A stretch of 64,000 nucleotides of DNA from Acanthosepion lycidas (lineage: Eukaryota > Mollusca > Cephalopoda > Sepiida > Sepiidae): the NCBI GenBank assembly GCA_963932145.1, contig OZ010616.1:55395621-55459620 (forward strand). The letters run 5' to 3'. Position 1 is the stretch's first letter. Every line of letters starts with the position of its first letter. Of the stretch, positions 45,734-57,110 are shown in pieces. A model generated the notes under the pieces. It had not been told where the DNA came from, searched no databases, and saw only the letters and a list, made by a program, of their open reading frames with translations. The translations under genes and the position numbers were made by a program.

Positions 45734-46070
45734 GTAAGTCATAATAAGCATGGTTATAATGGTCGTGCTCAAGTCAGCTTTGCAGTGAATTGGAATGACC
45801 AAAGTACTTACTTCATGCGTGAAGCTGAAAAAACATGCCTGAACACTATGCGTTGAGAAGTGGAAGAGATTCTTTTTCTGGTTCGGAATGGTAAGTCATG
45901 GTAAGCATATTTATAATGGTCGAGCACATGTCAGCTTTGCGATGAGTTCAAACGACAAAAGTAAAGGTCGTACATATTTCATCCATCGGTCGAGAGGGAA
46001 AGTAGATGTTTCCCAACGTGGATGTCTTCATTTGTATCCTTCTACAACTTGGAGTAAGAGGAAGAAAAAA
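45734..46070 (+). repeat. Two diverged copies, 157 bp apart, with a shared frame
   Basis: gtaagtcataataagcatgg at 45734 recurs at 45891 as gtaagtcatggtaagcatat, followed in both by ttataatggtcg-gcaca/aagtcagctttg. The translations are alike: SHNKHGYNGRAQVSFA and SHGKHIYNGRAHVSFA. The second copy is part of a 61-codon open frame (45888-46073). I do not recognise the sequence. Confidence 0.6.
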
Positions 46071-46080
46071 TAAAGATGAA

Positions 46081-47219
46081 AGAATGTTTGTATTTTTATA
46101 GAACCCAAACAACACCACCTAATGGGCGTTTGGTGAAGCCAAGTGGGAAAATACAATTTCTAGTTACATTATTACTACTATCATTGGAAAATGTATTTCA
46201 TTTTTTATTCATTATTATTATTTTATTCATTGGTTTTATTTCATTTTCCTAAATCCATCTATAGATATAAAGGAAAACACATTATCTGTTTAATTACAGC
46301 ACTTTACTACTACAATAGTTTCATCATGCCACCAACACAATACATATTAAAAGAAATAAAAAAAGTAAATTATTTTGATGGTTGACCTGTTCGTAGATTT
46401 CATAGGTGATGTGGCTAGATGAGGAAAATTATGGTCTAGAATAGACAGTTTTTTTAATGAATGGGTTTTAACTCGCCAGTTGACTTACAATTTTTTGCCA
46501 CGTGACGCATTTCGTATTCTTTGACATGTGCATAAATTTTTGCTGAGTCAAGGAAAGATAATTCAGTTTGGTAACAGCACCATATTTAATTCAGTAACGT
46601 TTTCATAACGGCTTCGTATCTTTAGTGCCAACTGCAAACGGAAAGGCAACAATACTTAGTACTAGACTACCCGTGACCCGTTGAGTCACTGACAGTTTAA
46701 AGAAAGCTGAAATATAAATAATTACTCTACAAGCAATTGGACGAATCAGCAAAGCGGGATTTCGTTGTGTCTGTCTTTAACTTAAATGTATTTTAATTAA
46801 AAAATTGTGTTTGCAGACAGTTAAAATAAAAATACTTAGTGTATAAAGAACTCATATTTTTAAATATTATTCTTAAATCAGATTAACTTAAATCATTATG
46901 CGCCGGACGGATGGACGGAAGCAATCACAGACTTTTAGTGTTACACAGATAAATTACAAAAAAGATAAGACCAAAAATTGGTAGGAAAAGATGCTGGACT
47001 TCACTATCCCATATTAAGCCATACATTATTTTTTTATTATTCCTTTCAACATAAATTCACATTTATTTGAGATCTTTTATGGAAAAGTCTCCAAAAGTTC
47101 ACATTTCATCAATAGAAATTATAACTAATACTCATATTTAAAATTCAAGTGAGGAGGGAGCAAAGTATTTGTTTCGAAGTTTAAAACATTTACTATGTGA
47201 AATGATGCAAAATAATATT
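46081..47219. other. Unassigned, with a possible Helitron-like 3' end on the minus strand
   Basis: At 46661-46690 the complement reads ..cgggtcacgggtagtCTAG followed by T, with a small gtgac/gtcac stem (46674-46688) just inside. That fits a Helitron 3' terminus, but no matching 5' end was found and the evidence is thin. Confidence 0.3.
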
Positions 47220-47530
47220 TACAGATGTGCGGGTAATGTAACGGATTGACATTCGGAACGAAAAATTGGAGAGCCAAGTTCGAATTCCAGTCAGGTTCGT
47301 TACTTTTATTTACGCACAAACATTCTTGGGAAAGGTATGAATCCATCGCTTCTTTCTGCGCCAGCATACTGACTACTATAGCCTTGGTCAGTAACAATTC
47401 TAGTGATGCTGACGCGATAAAATCACCTATATCTCTGGGCCATTCTGGGAATGCGACGTACAGTGACTGAAATTCTTCAGTCTCATTCTGCGATAGAAGG
47501 AGTATTTTTTTTGGGGGGGGGGCATTGGGT
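47220..47530 (+). mobile_element. tRNA-type SINE (sense)
   Basis: Head tgtgcgggtaatgtaacgg, B-box region gccaagttcgaattccag, then attcttgggaaaggtatgaa and tccatcgcttctttctgcgcc. The 3' part continues ctctgggccattctgggaat. The longest open frame of the window (166 codons, minus strand, 47125-47625) is merely antisense to this SINE. Confidence 0.8.
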
Positions 47531-48104
47531 TTCTCTTTCCTCCGAGCACATGCTTCTCGAAATTGGTAAAGCTTTTTTGTCATCTTCGTTCCAGAAACTA
47601 CCGTCATTTTTTTTCTTGTGTACACATTTGAGTACCATTGACTAAGTCACCTAAAACTAATATGGTTTCGATGCAATCCTAGAGATATTACTGTATCATG
47701 AATACCATTTGACAATCGTAACCAATGACCGATTACCACATTGCTGGATTTGCTGCCAAACTGATCATATCCAAGGAATGCTCCGCATGTCACCTCTATT
47801 TGAGACACAGCAATAACACCGGCTAAAATAAAAGTTCGTGGCCATGATTATGTCGTTCGATCCCTAGAAAGGAGTCAAGGAATGATAGAACCAAGAAATA
47901 GTTTACTGCGGGTGGTATATTGGCCTGAAAACAGATATTGAGTAACAGAAGACAACAACAAACAAAACGAAGACTTGAATAAAATAATATATTGCCAAGT
48001 TTATTTTCGTTAAAGAAAATACATGGAGAAAACTCAGGTTATATAGCACTAGACAAAAATATCTCTGTATGTTCATGTAGGGGTGAGAAGAGCGCTGAAG
48101 AGTA

Positions 48105-48160
48105 TTGCCCTGAAAAGGACAATTTCGTATTTATTGAAAAATGTTGTCCTGAAAAGGACA
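48105..48160 (-). other. Two histone-mRNA-like stem-loops
   Basis: On the minus strand 48145-48160 is a perfect hairpin, tgtcct-tttc-aggaca: a 6-bp stem with a 4-nt TTTC loop. A second at 48105-48122 has the same loop and one stem mismatch. Stem and loop size and loop sequence match the histone mRNA 3'-end hairpin pattern, although the stem bases are different. No histone frame lies upstream on that strand. Confidence 0.4.
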
Positions 48161-48177
48161 GTTTATCGCATATTGTT

Positions 48178-48375
48178 GCTGCTAGCGAGTATGGCTAGCT
48201 GCAGCTGGAGGCCTGCTAGCGATAGCTGGCTGGCTGGAGCGGTGGCCGATGACGATCTGGAGCTGGAGCTGCTACTGCTGCTGATGCTTATGACGATGGT
48301 GATGATGGCTGGAAGTGCTGCTGCTGATGATGGCTGGAGCCATGGGCTGGCTGTCTCCTGCTGGAACAGATACTA
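48178..48375. repeat. G+C-rich CTGG/GCTGCTG/GATGAT cryptic repeat
   Basis: Overlapping short motifs gctgg, ctgctg and gatgatgg make a sharply G+C-rich island in A+T-rich DNA. The periodicity is irregular. It translates to leucine-rich or aspartate-rich low complexity in different frames. Confidence 0.75.
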
Positions 48376-48835
48376 GGCATCTTGGTTGCGGATTGTTGTT
48401 TTTGCCAATTTTTGAGGGTTTTTTTTTATATGCTGAATCAGTTTTACAACACTCCCTGATCCTGGAAAGTGAAGCTTCTTATCCCAGTCGTTTTTTTTTT
48501 TAAATGTGGGAGTGCCGACATGATACCACAAGGTATATTAAAAGAGCATGGCCCCTACCATTTCCCCAAGACTGAAAATCCTCAAAAGATAGGTCGAAAA
48601 AATTAAAGAAAATTCGTAAGCCTCCCAGAACCTGAATGGTAGCAGCAGCAGCAGCCTGCAAAAAACAAGCAGCAATACCAACAGGTACTCGAATTGCAGC
48701 AACCTATCCCTTTCGACCACAAAAAGAAGGAAATTGGAGAGGAAAGCATTTTAAAATAAAAAGACAAAAAAAAAAAAAAAGAAAAACAGAGAGAGAACGA
48801 TAGGCAGAATTTGACAACCCATGTCAGTTGAACCA

Positions 48836-48862
48836 TCTCTCTCTCTCTCTCTCTCTCTCTCT
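48836..48862. repeat. (CT)n microsatellite
   Basis: Thirteen CT units after tgaaccat. Confidence 0.97.
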
Positions 48863-49204
48863 GCCCATAAAAAGTTACTAATGGTGTGATCGGCAAGTAG
48901 CCATTCATACTTCCCCGTCTTTTATGAGAATGTCGGCGTTGCATAAGGAACCAAATACCAACGGAAAATTAAACTATTTCAGAAAGGAAAGGGAATCAAG
49001 TTGGAATCAACAGATAGCGTTTTTTTGTTTTTTGTTGTTTTTTTTTTAAAAAAGCACATGTCGACTTGACATTATCCTTAAAATTCATCCTAAACTTAGA
49101 AAAACAAAACACTCCATTATAATGACATAGATGACACAATAAATTTCTCATACTCATCACATAGTAGCAGCCATTTCTAGCACTCTTCGGGACAATCAAA
49201 TAAC

Positions 49205-49600
49205 CTATGGCACGACTCTCTTCTTCTTCTAAATGCCGTGTCTCTTCAAGATGTTAGTGATTATGCCTCTCCACGGTTTCCTGTCTTTTATCGCTCTTAG
49301 TAATTTGTTTCTTTTTGCTATCTCTTCTAAATTCTGTTCTGCCATCCATTTACTCAAATTCTCTAGGTAGGTTTTGTGCCTGTTGCCTTCAATATGTCCT
49401 GTGAGTATCTGATTCTCCAAGCCTTCTGTCCTCGTCATGTGTCCCATAAATGTCAATTGTCTCTTTTTGTTGTTAAGAATAAATGTTCTTTTTGTTTCTG
49501 TTTTCTCTAAAACATCGTCGTTGTTTACATGTTCAGTCCATGGTATTCTCAGCATCCTTCTGTAGAAGCACATTTTTGTTTCTTCAAGTCACTTCTTCAT
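49205..49600 (-). pseudogene. RTE-type LINE reverse transcriptase C-terminus (antisense)
   Basis: The minus frame 49229-49573 (114 codons) reads FYRRMLRIPWTEHVNNDDVLEKTETKRTFILNNKKRQLTFMGHMTRTEGLENQILTGHIEGNRHKTYLENLSKWMAEQNLEEIAKRNKLLRAIKDRKPWRGIITNILKRHGI in blocks. It ends ..KRHGI and then a GAA run (complement of cttcttctt at 49219-49229), as in the sense copy at 6.5 kb. Upstream the frame is lost where a methionine would not be expected. This is the best preserved coding relic in the window, but it lacks the endonuclease and RT core. Confidence 0.9.
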
Positions 49601-52029
49601 CTGTGAGTAGACTACAATTATTACATTATGTCCAGTACAATGAAGCCCTCTCCATTATCACGTTATAATTACATATGATACTTTTTCATCCCAGTTAAAA
49701 CGTCTCTCGTCAAAACAGGTTCTACAGATGCTGTCATTTCACAGAATCATAGGATGATATCATACTGTTATTTCTTCACCAAAATGCTCCACTAAACTCT
49801 CTTGTCAACAGTTAACAAGTTTTTAATGTTTACTTAAGAAATGAAAGTTTTTGGGCCCTGTGAATATTATGTTCTACTTCGATGGCAGGCAATATTGCGA
49901 GATTTTTATGTCTGGTTTTTCTTTTGAATAAACGAGCTAACAGCTAATGTTACTGGTCTGTATTTTGGGCACTTTCTCTCAGCAACTAAATTCTTGCACG
50001 GATTTCTGGTGATTTCGGTCAGCGTCTCACTTCAGAGTCAGGTTTGGGCGATTTCTGGACACTTGCTCGCAGCAACTGACCGCAATTCTCTGCAGCGACC
50101 ACAAATCGCTTTATCATCATCACGCATCTACATATATATAGATTCTCAAAATTAGCTCCACCTTCAAGTAATTTAAACCATTTGGCTCACCTAATCACTA
50201 AATCCAAAAGGGGCCAGTTTTCTTTTCCATTATACACAACTATAGGATACAAATCCTATATTATTCCAACAAATGACTAAAAAACACAAAGTAGATTTGC
50301 ACACCCGCAAAATCGGATCAAAACGACTAAAAACAGATTTCGCAATAAGGTGTGAAATTAATTTTCTGACCAATGAAAGGAGGCGATTTGCTAAACTAAA
50401 AAAAAAGATAACGAGCCAGTGTGAAAAAAAGTCAACAATAAATAGAGAGTATCAAGTCAATCACCAGTCAGAAGGGCGCAGAGATCATAGAAGACTGACA
50501 GTAAATTCCATTACTGACTCAACCCGACACTAAGAGCCGAAAGTGGATTAGGAAAGGAAAACAACAACAACAACAAATTTACAACTGACTCCAAAACAAT
50601 TCATAAGTACATTTTCCTTTTATCTTTTATTCCTCATCCACACTCTCTTTTTCAACTTAAATTGATCACCCCTTTTTCCTTTACACCTATACAAAAACAA
50701 AAGAAACAGACATTACTCTGCTACTCTGTTGAAAGACAGCGAGCACAGACATTTTTTGTCAAAATCACACTTTGCTTAAACGAACTAAAGCATTAATCCT
50801 TTTTACCCTATTCACAAGATAATAAATACACAATGTTCTATTTTCTACAAACGTTACTTATCGTGTTCTTTCTTCTTGAAATTTGCGTTGTATTTTGTGG
50901 GCAGGGTATCCCGTATTAAATTCTCCTTTAATCCGGGTACGCTGAACCCCACACAACCATTCATCTTAACTGGCTAAAGTTAGCAAATGACAAGAAAAGA
51001 GGTAGTGCTTTTTCTCTTTTTAGCACTATTACCTTATTGAAACTTTATATTCCATCACTGTTTCCTTCCAAAAACCTAAATCCCCACACCTTTGTTTTTT
51101 TCTTTACTTTTAATTTTTTCTGAGTAAATAAAATGATTGTTATCTGATTTCCAAAAAATAATTTTTTAAACCTATTTTCTTTTTTTGAAAAAAAAAAGAA
51201 GTTATTTTTGTTTCAGTACTTTACTGAATATTTGCCAGCTTCTAAAATCAGTATTCACATAATATTGTCACATATCAAAAACTTTGAGGTATGTTTGCGT
51301 CTAGTCATGGTGCTTTTCTAAATATAAAAATATCTTTTATGGAAAATCCTAGCTACCAGAGAATTGGTAATCAATGTTCTCAGAACTTTAATTAGTAAGT
51401 CAATATCTCAATAACACAGGTTTCAAAACGAGCGCAACAAACATAACCAATTGTAATTGTTGTAAATGGCCCTGGAAGAAATGGCACACCTACTGTCACA
51501 AGATTCATCCACTCGAGCCGAGAGATCACATAATGCGATCAATTCATACTAATTGACCCGACATATTTTCGTGACAATATAACGCTGTCATGGCCTGGTA
51601 TAAAGCAGATATTTCTCACACTGCTAGACTTGGCTACAATAATGGCAAGAATCATGCAATTGAAGGGTATTTATGAAAAGATTTTTCTAATCATGATCGA
51701 ATTTCTTCGTTCTAGAGACAGCTTAAAGTAAAATCAATTGTGATAGAAAGAGATTAACTCACATAGATTTTTGCAAAATGTAAATGAACGATGCAAACTC
51801 CTGTGTGAAAAAGAGATAGAATTGACTGTCTTTTCTAGATGAGTGATAAAGATATTGGGTTCCTTCTGGAACTCTCTATCTCTCTCTCTCTTGGTTCAGG
51901 GTGTCATCATGCGACCAGTTATGACTGTAAGGCAAATGTATCTACTACAGATATAGCAGCAATAGTAAGTCTTGCCAAGATAAATTGACAGAGTGCATAC
52001 CTGGCAGGCTGCGTTTTTTTAATTCATAC
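49601..52029. other. Unassigned stretch
   Basis: No family recognised. A CT run lies at 51871-51892, and 51440-51640 is more balanced in composition. An open frame at 50273-50533 is lysine- and arginine-rich without a recognisable domain. Confidence 0.35.
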
Positions 52030-52085
52030 TTTTCCTTCTCCTAGGCCGGTTGCCACCTCAAGTCAAGAACCCAGTGTATCCTGGC
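52030..52085 (-). mobile_element. SINE 3' block (antisense stub)
   Basis: ctaggccggttgccacctcaagtcaagaacccagtg is the complement of the ggtggcaaccggtctagg block of the SINE at 5.8 kb. Confidence 0.6.
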
Positions 52086-52139
52086 ATTTTCTTTACTGAT
52101 AACCATTGCACTATCCTTGATCCGCAGGCTCAATTTGCC

Positions 52140-52400
52140 AACATTTTTTTTTACCATTTTTAATTCTTACTTGCTTTTATGATATTCATCCAATCTCCAT
52201 CTTGTTCAGGTTGCTTACATTTTTTACCATTTTTAATTCTTACTTATCTGTTTTATCTTCACTGGTTCGTATTGTCCACATTTTTTTTACCATTTTTAAT
52301 CCTTACTTTGTTATGATCTTTATTCAATCTTCATCAGGTTCAGGTTTCCAAAATCTTTTTTACCATTTTTTCCTAGAATCAGTGCCTTCCTTAGTGTCAA
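52140..52400. repeat. Tandem repeat, 63-73-bp unit, four copies
   Basis: taccatttttaattcttac or variants start at 52152, 52225, 52288 and 52361. Between them ttcatcaggttcagg-type words recur. Confidence 0.85.
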
Positions 52401-52422
52401 AGCCTTTGATAAATCTATAGAC

Positions 52423-53012
52423 CTAGCGTGCTGTGACGGTAATATTACTGAGATTGTGCTCAGTGAGACGTAGGAATTTGGGGAGTGGATGGTCTTTGTC
52501 ATCTAATGCTGAATTAGAGGCAAAGATGGAGATGAAGAGGTTCGCCTTATCAGTCAAGGAAGATATCACCTTGGGGCCATTTATAATTATGGGCACAGTC
52601 GCTTTACCTCTGTTCATGATTTGGCTGGTGATCTTCCAGAATTCACGGGATCTAATTTGTTTCTTTTCAACCTTGGCATAGATCGTTTGTGCGGAGCTGC
52701 ACTTGGCGTTTTTAGGACTTTTTTTTGCAGCGACTGCAGTCTGTTCTATATACAGTGAGGGCAGATCTACTTCGTTCCTTGCGATAGATATTGAAGTAGT
52801 GGTTTTGTTGAGTTATGACTGTAACGCATTCAGGGGTGAACCAGGGTTGACTGGTTTTGCTGGAATTTCTTTTGGAGTATAAAACTCTCCATTCCAGAAA
52901 GGATCCAATCAGTGGCAAGTGCAGCAGTTTTTGAAACAGCATGCTTGAAGAAGGTTAGAAGAGAAGCTCACATCATATAGGATCGAAAGATGTCCAAACC
53001 TGCTTTTGCATA
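52423..53012 (-). pseudogene. LINE: linker and start of reverse transcriptase (antisense, 3' part of a split copy)
   Basis: The minus strand reads, from 53005 down, a DIFRSYMM-type block and FFKHAVSKTAALATDWI. Then 52712-52942 has SKTSQPWFTPECVTVITQQNHYFNIYRK, and 52423-52617 has ISSLTDKANLFISIFASNSALDDKDHPLPKF, NLSNITVTAR. These are the linker after the endonuclease (..QPWFxxEC..A...N..F..Y) and the region just before the RT fingers in jockey/CR1-like LINEs. The copy is cut at 52423, and a solo LTR has split it from its endonuclease side at 53013. Confidence 0.85.
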
Positions 53013-53378
53013 TGTTATGCGGTCCACCCCTTTTTCTATATAAGTGGACTCTACCAAGTGTACCTGGACTGCTGCCGTTAAATACCCAGAGTTACAGACA
53101 GTGAAGGTAATTGGTAGTCGGTAGTCGGATAGTGAGAAAATATACGAACGGAGATAGTGTGAGATAACCTTTTGTAGAAGTCAGTTACAAGCACGTAGAC
53201 TCTAAGGAAGTCCTACTTTGAGACTGTATATATCTATCTGTATTTGCTACTAACCACGTTCCTGGACTTACTAACAGTATTACTCTTTGTATGATTGTGT
53301 AAATACATTTTATTTCTTATATTTGATTATTGCGTTTGTCATTCCTTGGAGACCGAATTCATCTCGGAATCCACAACA
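53013..53378 (+). mobile_element. Solo LTR inserted in the LINE, 366 bp
   Basis: Starts tgttatgcggtcc and ends ..aatccacaaca. The flanks gcata (53008-53012) and acata (53379-53383) agree at four of five sites, as a 5-bp target duplication would. It holds ctatataagtgg (TATA, near 53037) and an A+T-rich attttatttct (near 53308). LINE coding sequence resumes on both sides, which fixes the insertion independently. Strand is set by the TATA direction. Confidence 0.8.
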
Positions 53379-53383
53379 ACATA

Positions 53384-53540
53384 AACGAAAAATCATTCTA
53401 TGAAATGGTACATTAGGAGATGCCTTAGGTTTGACATCAATCTGGACACTGATTATGGAATGGTCTGACATGCCTAGTAGAGATAAAACTTTTGATAGGT
53501 ATTTATCATGACAGGAGGTTAAGGAGGTCAAGAAAGTACG
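53384..53540 (-). pseudogene. LINE: end of endonuclease domain (antisense, 5' part of the split copy)
   Basis: The minus frame has TSCHDKYLSKVLSLLGMSDHSIISVQIDVKPKASPNVPFHRMIF. GxSDHxxIxVxI is the C-terminal motif of the apurinic-like endonuclease of LINEs, with its conserved S-D-H. It belongs with 52423-53012. The rest of the endonuclease is missing. Confidence 0.85.
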
Positions 53541-54047
53541 CCTGATACCCTGTTGTGTCTGTAACCCGGGTAGGTTCTCCGATGATCTGGGTTAGTTCAT
53601 AGGCGATAGGTCTCTGCAGTATCTGCCTTCAATATTGGTTTTCTTAGAGTGGATTAGCCACTCCTTTATAATTTGAAGATTTGTATTTAAAGAGCATCTA
53701 TTAGGAAAAGACTTAGAATTTGTTGCATTCTAAATATCTAAAGTTACAGAGTAAAGATCAAAATAGCAGTGATTTAACAATCCTAATCAAACATTCCCAT
53801 ATAATCCCCAAATATGCAACATTTAGAGATATATTGATATTATATATTTGATATAATATTTGAATTCACTGGAAACAAATATCATTTATAACTCTATAAT
53901 AAAAACTTCCTCAATATGTTTGCAATCAGAAAGTCTGTCATTATCACTGCAAATATGACAAATAAACTTAAATAAGGCCAAAATAAAAAAGTGAATTCTC
54001 ATTTCTTTGGTAAATTCTATATGTTCAGTTTTAATATTGAAACAAGT
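53541..54047. other. Unassigned stretch
   Basis: No repeat or frame recognised. The A+T content rises towards the MITE. Confidence 0.35.
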
Positions 54048-54049
54048 TA

Positions 54050-54238
54050 TTAGGTTGGTGCAAAAATAATGACGTAATAATGTCGTTTTTTGACGTAACG
54101 TCAAAAAACGACATTATTACGTCATTATTAATATTGTCGTTATTATTACGACATTATTACGTCATTATTAATAATGTCGTTTTTTGACGTAACGTCAAAA
54201 AACGACATTATTACGTCATTATTTTTGAACCAACCTAA
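54050..54238. mobile_element. Double palindromic mariner-type MITE, 189 bp
   Basis: Same ends as the 41.5-kb copy (ttaggttggtgcaaaaataa at the left, ..gaaccaacctaa at the right) and TA flanks (54048-54049, 54239-54240). The interior contains the tgacgtaacgtca-centred palindrome twice, joined by an A+T-rich linker, so it looks like one MITE tandemly doubled or nested in another. Confidence 0.92.
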
Positions 54239-54294
54239 TAATATAAGCATGTACATCTTACAAGCACTTTGTTCTTTTTTTTTAAATCAAACTT

Positions 54295-54680
54295 ATATAG
54301 TATTATTTACACTATTTATATTCAGACTATTGTCCTCATTTTTGTTGTTGTTATTACAATGTTTCTGTCATTGTACCTGACGGATTTCCTCAGGTGTATA
54401 TCAGGGAATTCCGAACTTAACTTTTTATTTAGTCTACAGTTTAGACTGTTTTATCTACTGGTAGATTGTTCTCATTTCACTGCTCATGTCTATGGATATT
54501 ATTTAGTTCTTATTTTTATTTAGTGCCACTCAGTTATTGCTCACCTGTTTCAATTGAGTGGAAGTGCACACTGCTCAACCCAGGGATTGAACCCACTATC
54601 ACTACGTCACCAAATTTAGAAACCAACACTTTAATCCCTTATCCCATAGGACAATTTTCTGTAGTGAACTTGGAGCCTTA
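54295..54680 (-). mobile_element. SINE, second family, diverged (antisense)
   Basis: ttcagactattgtcctcatt, caatgtttctgtcattgtac, then on the head side ggattgaacccactatcac (box B complement) and cactttaatcccttatccc (box A region). Order and spacing match the 28.3- and 57.1-kb copies. Confidence 0.75.
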
Positions 54681-56999
54681 AACCTAACCTACATGCTGAT
54701 TAAAGTTGCAATTAATGCAACATGAGCAGTGGGACGAGAACAGTTTAATAATAGAACAATAAATAAAAGGTTAGATAAAGGGGGTTCAGTTCAGAATTCC
54801 CTATAGGTTACTTAGATCAACATACACCTAACCACTGTGAAAGGAGAATGAAAAAAAGATATTATTATGCATAATAATTTTCAACGGGAACTCGAACTGC
54901 CAGAGATTCTTCTGTGTTTCAGAAGAAGCCATATTTAGGATTCCAGATTTAAATGGGCCAGATTTATCTGTGTCACGTGCAAGGACATATTCTGCAAATT
55001 GGAAATGGTGAATCCTGGGTTTTTCCAAATTGAAGACTATATCTGGGGAAGATATATTTCCATAGGAAAATGGTGCCATGGGCTTGTAAGCTGCATCATG
55101 TGGCTGGGGGAGGCCAAGTTTTGTTCAGTTTGACTCCTGGAAGCTGACTGACTGACTGACCACTTTCATCACATTATGAAGTGACATCACTAATTAGTCA
55201 TCACATGATCCACATGAATTCATTACAACCAAAGGGAGATAATTGATTTTATATTTCTACAGCTTGATCTTTGGTTAATAAATATGTTTGATAATTTCAT
55301 ATTTGTGATGTATTAGTAAATACAAAGTTAATTCCCTTGTATCTATTTTATAGGTGAATCACATTTCAATAAAGCATAGAGGTTAGAGCTGCTAGTGATC
55401 TGAATTAGTACATTGATAGGTTGCTACACTTTAACACATAATACATTTCATCTTGTTATTCACTCTTTAATTCACAATTATCATCCATGGCATAACAATA
55501 ACCTGTAACATAACATGGTGTCTGAATAATGCAACCTCACCTACCAAGTCACAGAAAAGAAAAGAATGAGTGAAACAGCTCAACCTAGAAATAAAAAATG
55601 AACTATTCCTTTGTTTGAAATTTATGAAACAATTAAAAACTGATACATACATGGATACCCTGAAATAACTTCAGAAGAGAAAACCAGTGTAGTGATAGAA
55701 AAAGATCACTCTTTCAAAAAAAAAAAAAAAATATAGAAAATTAAAAGTTGCAAGCCATTTTGATTTGCAATAAAGAAATAAAAACTAAAAGATAAGAAAA
55801 AAAATAAATAAATAAGAGGCCAAAAGGTCATCATTCCTAAATGCAGGTGAAGAAAAAAGGGATTGTCAAATGAGTCATTTCTGGAACCAATCAAAATCAA
55901 GGAAAGGTGGGGAATTAATTCTATTGTCTTAAAAAAAAGTATTAAGACAGATAATGATGGGCAGGGAAACAAACCAGACCAGCCAGTGAAAAGAATTTTA
56001 TCTGTTGTTCCTTACACTCAAGCTTTGGACACTGAAAAATTCCACAGAGGGAGTCAAAAGAATTACTACTATCAAGAAATACTTACATACACATTAACAA
56101 AACTCTCCTCTCTATATATATGCTAAGGACTGAAAGTCTTTAAACACAAGAATTTTCTGATAGGAATTTATGAACTCTTTGAATATATTTTATTTTGAGA
56201 GATATAAATTTTTATCAGTGCATACAATATCTATCTTTGTATCTTTGCATGCATTTTAAAAAGGTCATAAATTGCTGCATATTTGGATTAAAGACATTAT
56301 CCAAAGATAACAAATAAAAAGCAGTAAACAAATAAAACCCTATTTTGGTCACTTCTACATCTAAACACCAATTCTTAGACACCCCCCACCGCACCAGAAT
56401 TAAAAAGAAAATGAGTTTGAAACCACCAAAGAGCCTAAACTTTGAGAGAAACCTGGGTGAAATTTATGTTTGGGAGCAATATTATGATTTTTTTATTCAC
56501 ATGTTACTGGAGTAACACAAAAAGTTAGGTACCACTAAAAACTTCCTAAAACAAATACATTTTAAATGTCTTCTTTGAAGTTAAGTTTTATTTGAAAGAA
56601 TATAGCCTAAAATGTATTAAAAGAAAACTAATTTTCCATGCATGTAAATAAAGGTTTTAGGCGTTTTGAAAACATTGACACTCAGTGACCACTGTACACA
56701 AAAAATGTAAATAAATTTGTAAAAATTCTTAGAAATCCAATATGTTTTATAGATATGTGTTTCAAAGATGCTTAATAACATAATGAAAATAACTTGCAAT
56801 CTATAAGGTGATAGATTTAACAGCAATTGTTTACTCAGTAAACTTTACTGTTTAATCCCTCTCTTAAAAAGTATGAAAATCTTTAAAAAAAAATAAAGAA
56901 ATACAAAGCATCAGCAGTGCAATAATCAAGAAATTGGTATGTATGTCTAAAATTAAATTCTCTTTAACCTTATACAACAAATAGTTTAACAATATAATT
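54681..56999. other. Unassigned A+T-rich stretch
   Basis: Includes a short (CTGA)n at 55145-55160 and A-runs near 55717 and 55800. One open frame (55863-56126) shows no known domain. Confidence 0.35.
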
Positions 57000-57110
57000 T
57001 TTTTTACATTAGTTGGACTATTGTCCTCATCTTTGTTGCCATATTTGTCACAACATTTCGGCCGTTGCACCCTCCGGCCCTCTTATCCACTGTGCCATGT
57101 GTCCTTGAGG
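57000..57110 (-). mobile_element. SINE tail, inverted partner
   Basis: ggactattgtcctcatcttt, gttgccatatttgtcacaac and atttcggccgttgcaccctc are the complement of the tail of the SINE beginning next to it. The two are joined at a perfect palindrome centred on cttgag (57081-57130). Confidence 0.85.

Noticed and set aside
46661..47000. Full Helitron on the minus strand
   Set aside because: Only a possible CTAG end with a weak hairpin; no matching TC end, so it is kept as a low-confidence note.
47125..47625. 166-codon open frame on the minus strand, the longest in the window
   Set aside because: Most of it is antisense to a tRNA-type SINE with a clear box B, and the rest has low-complexity and poly-G flanks. 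No protein domain is visible.
55570..56126. Frames with IPLFEIYETIKN and downstream open frame, recalling retroviral-type integrase N-terminal blocks
   Set aside because: The short match is not followed by any zinc-binding or catalytic motif in any frame.
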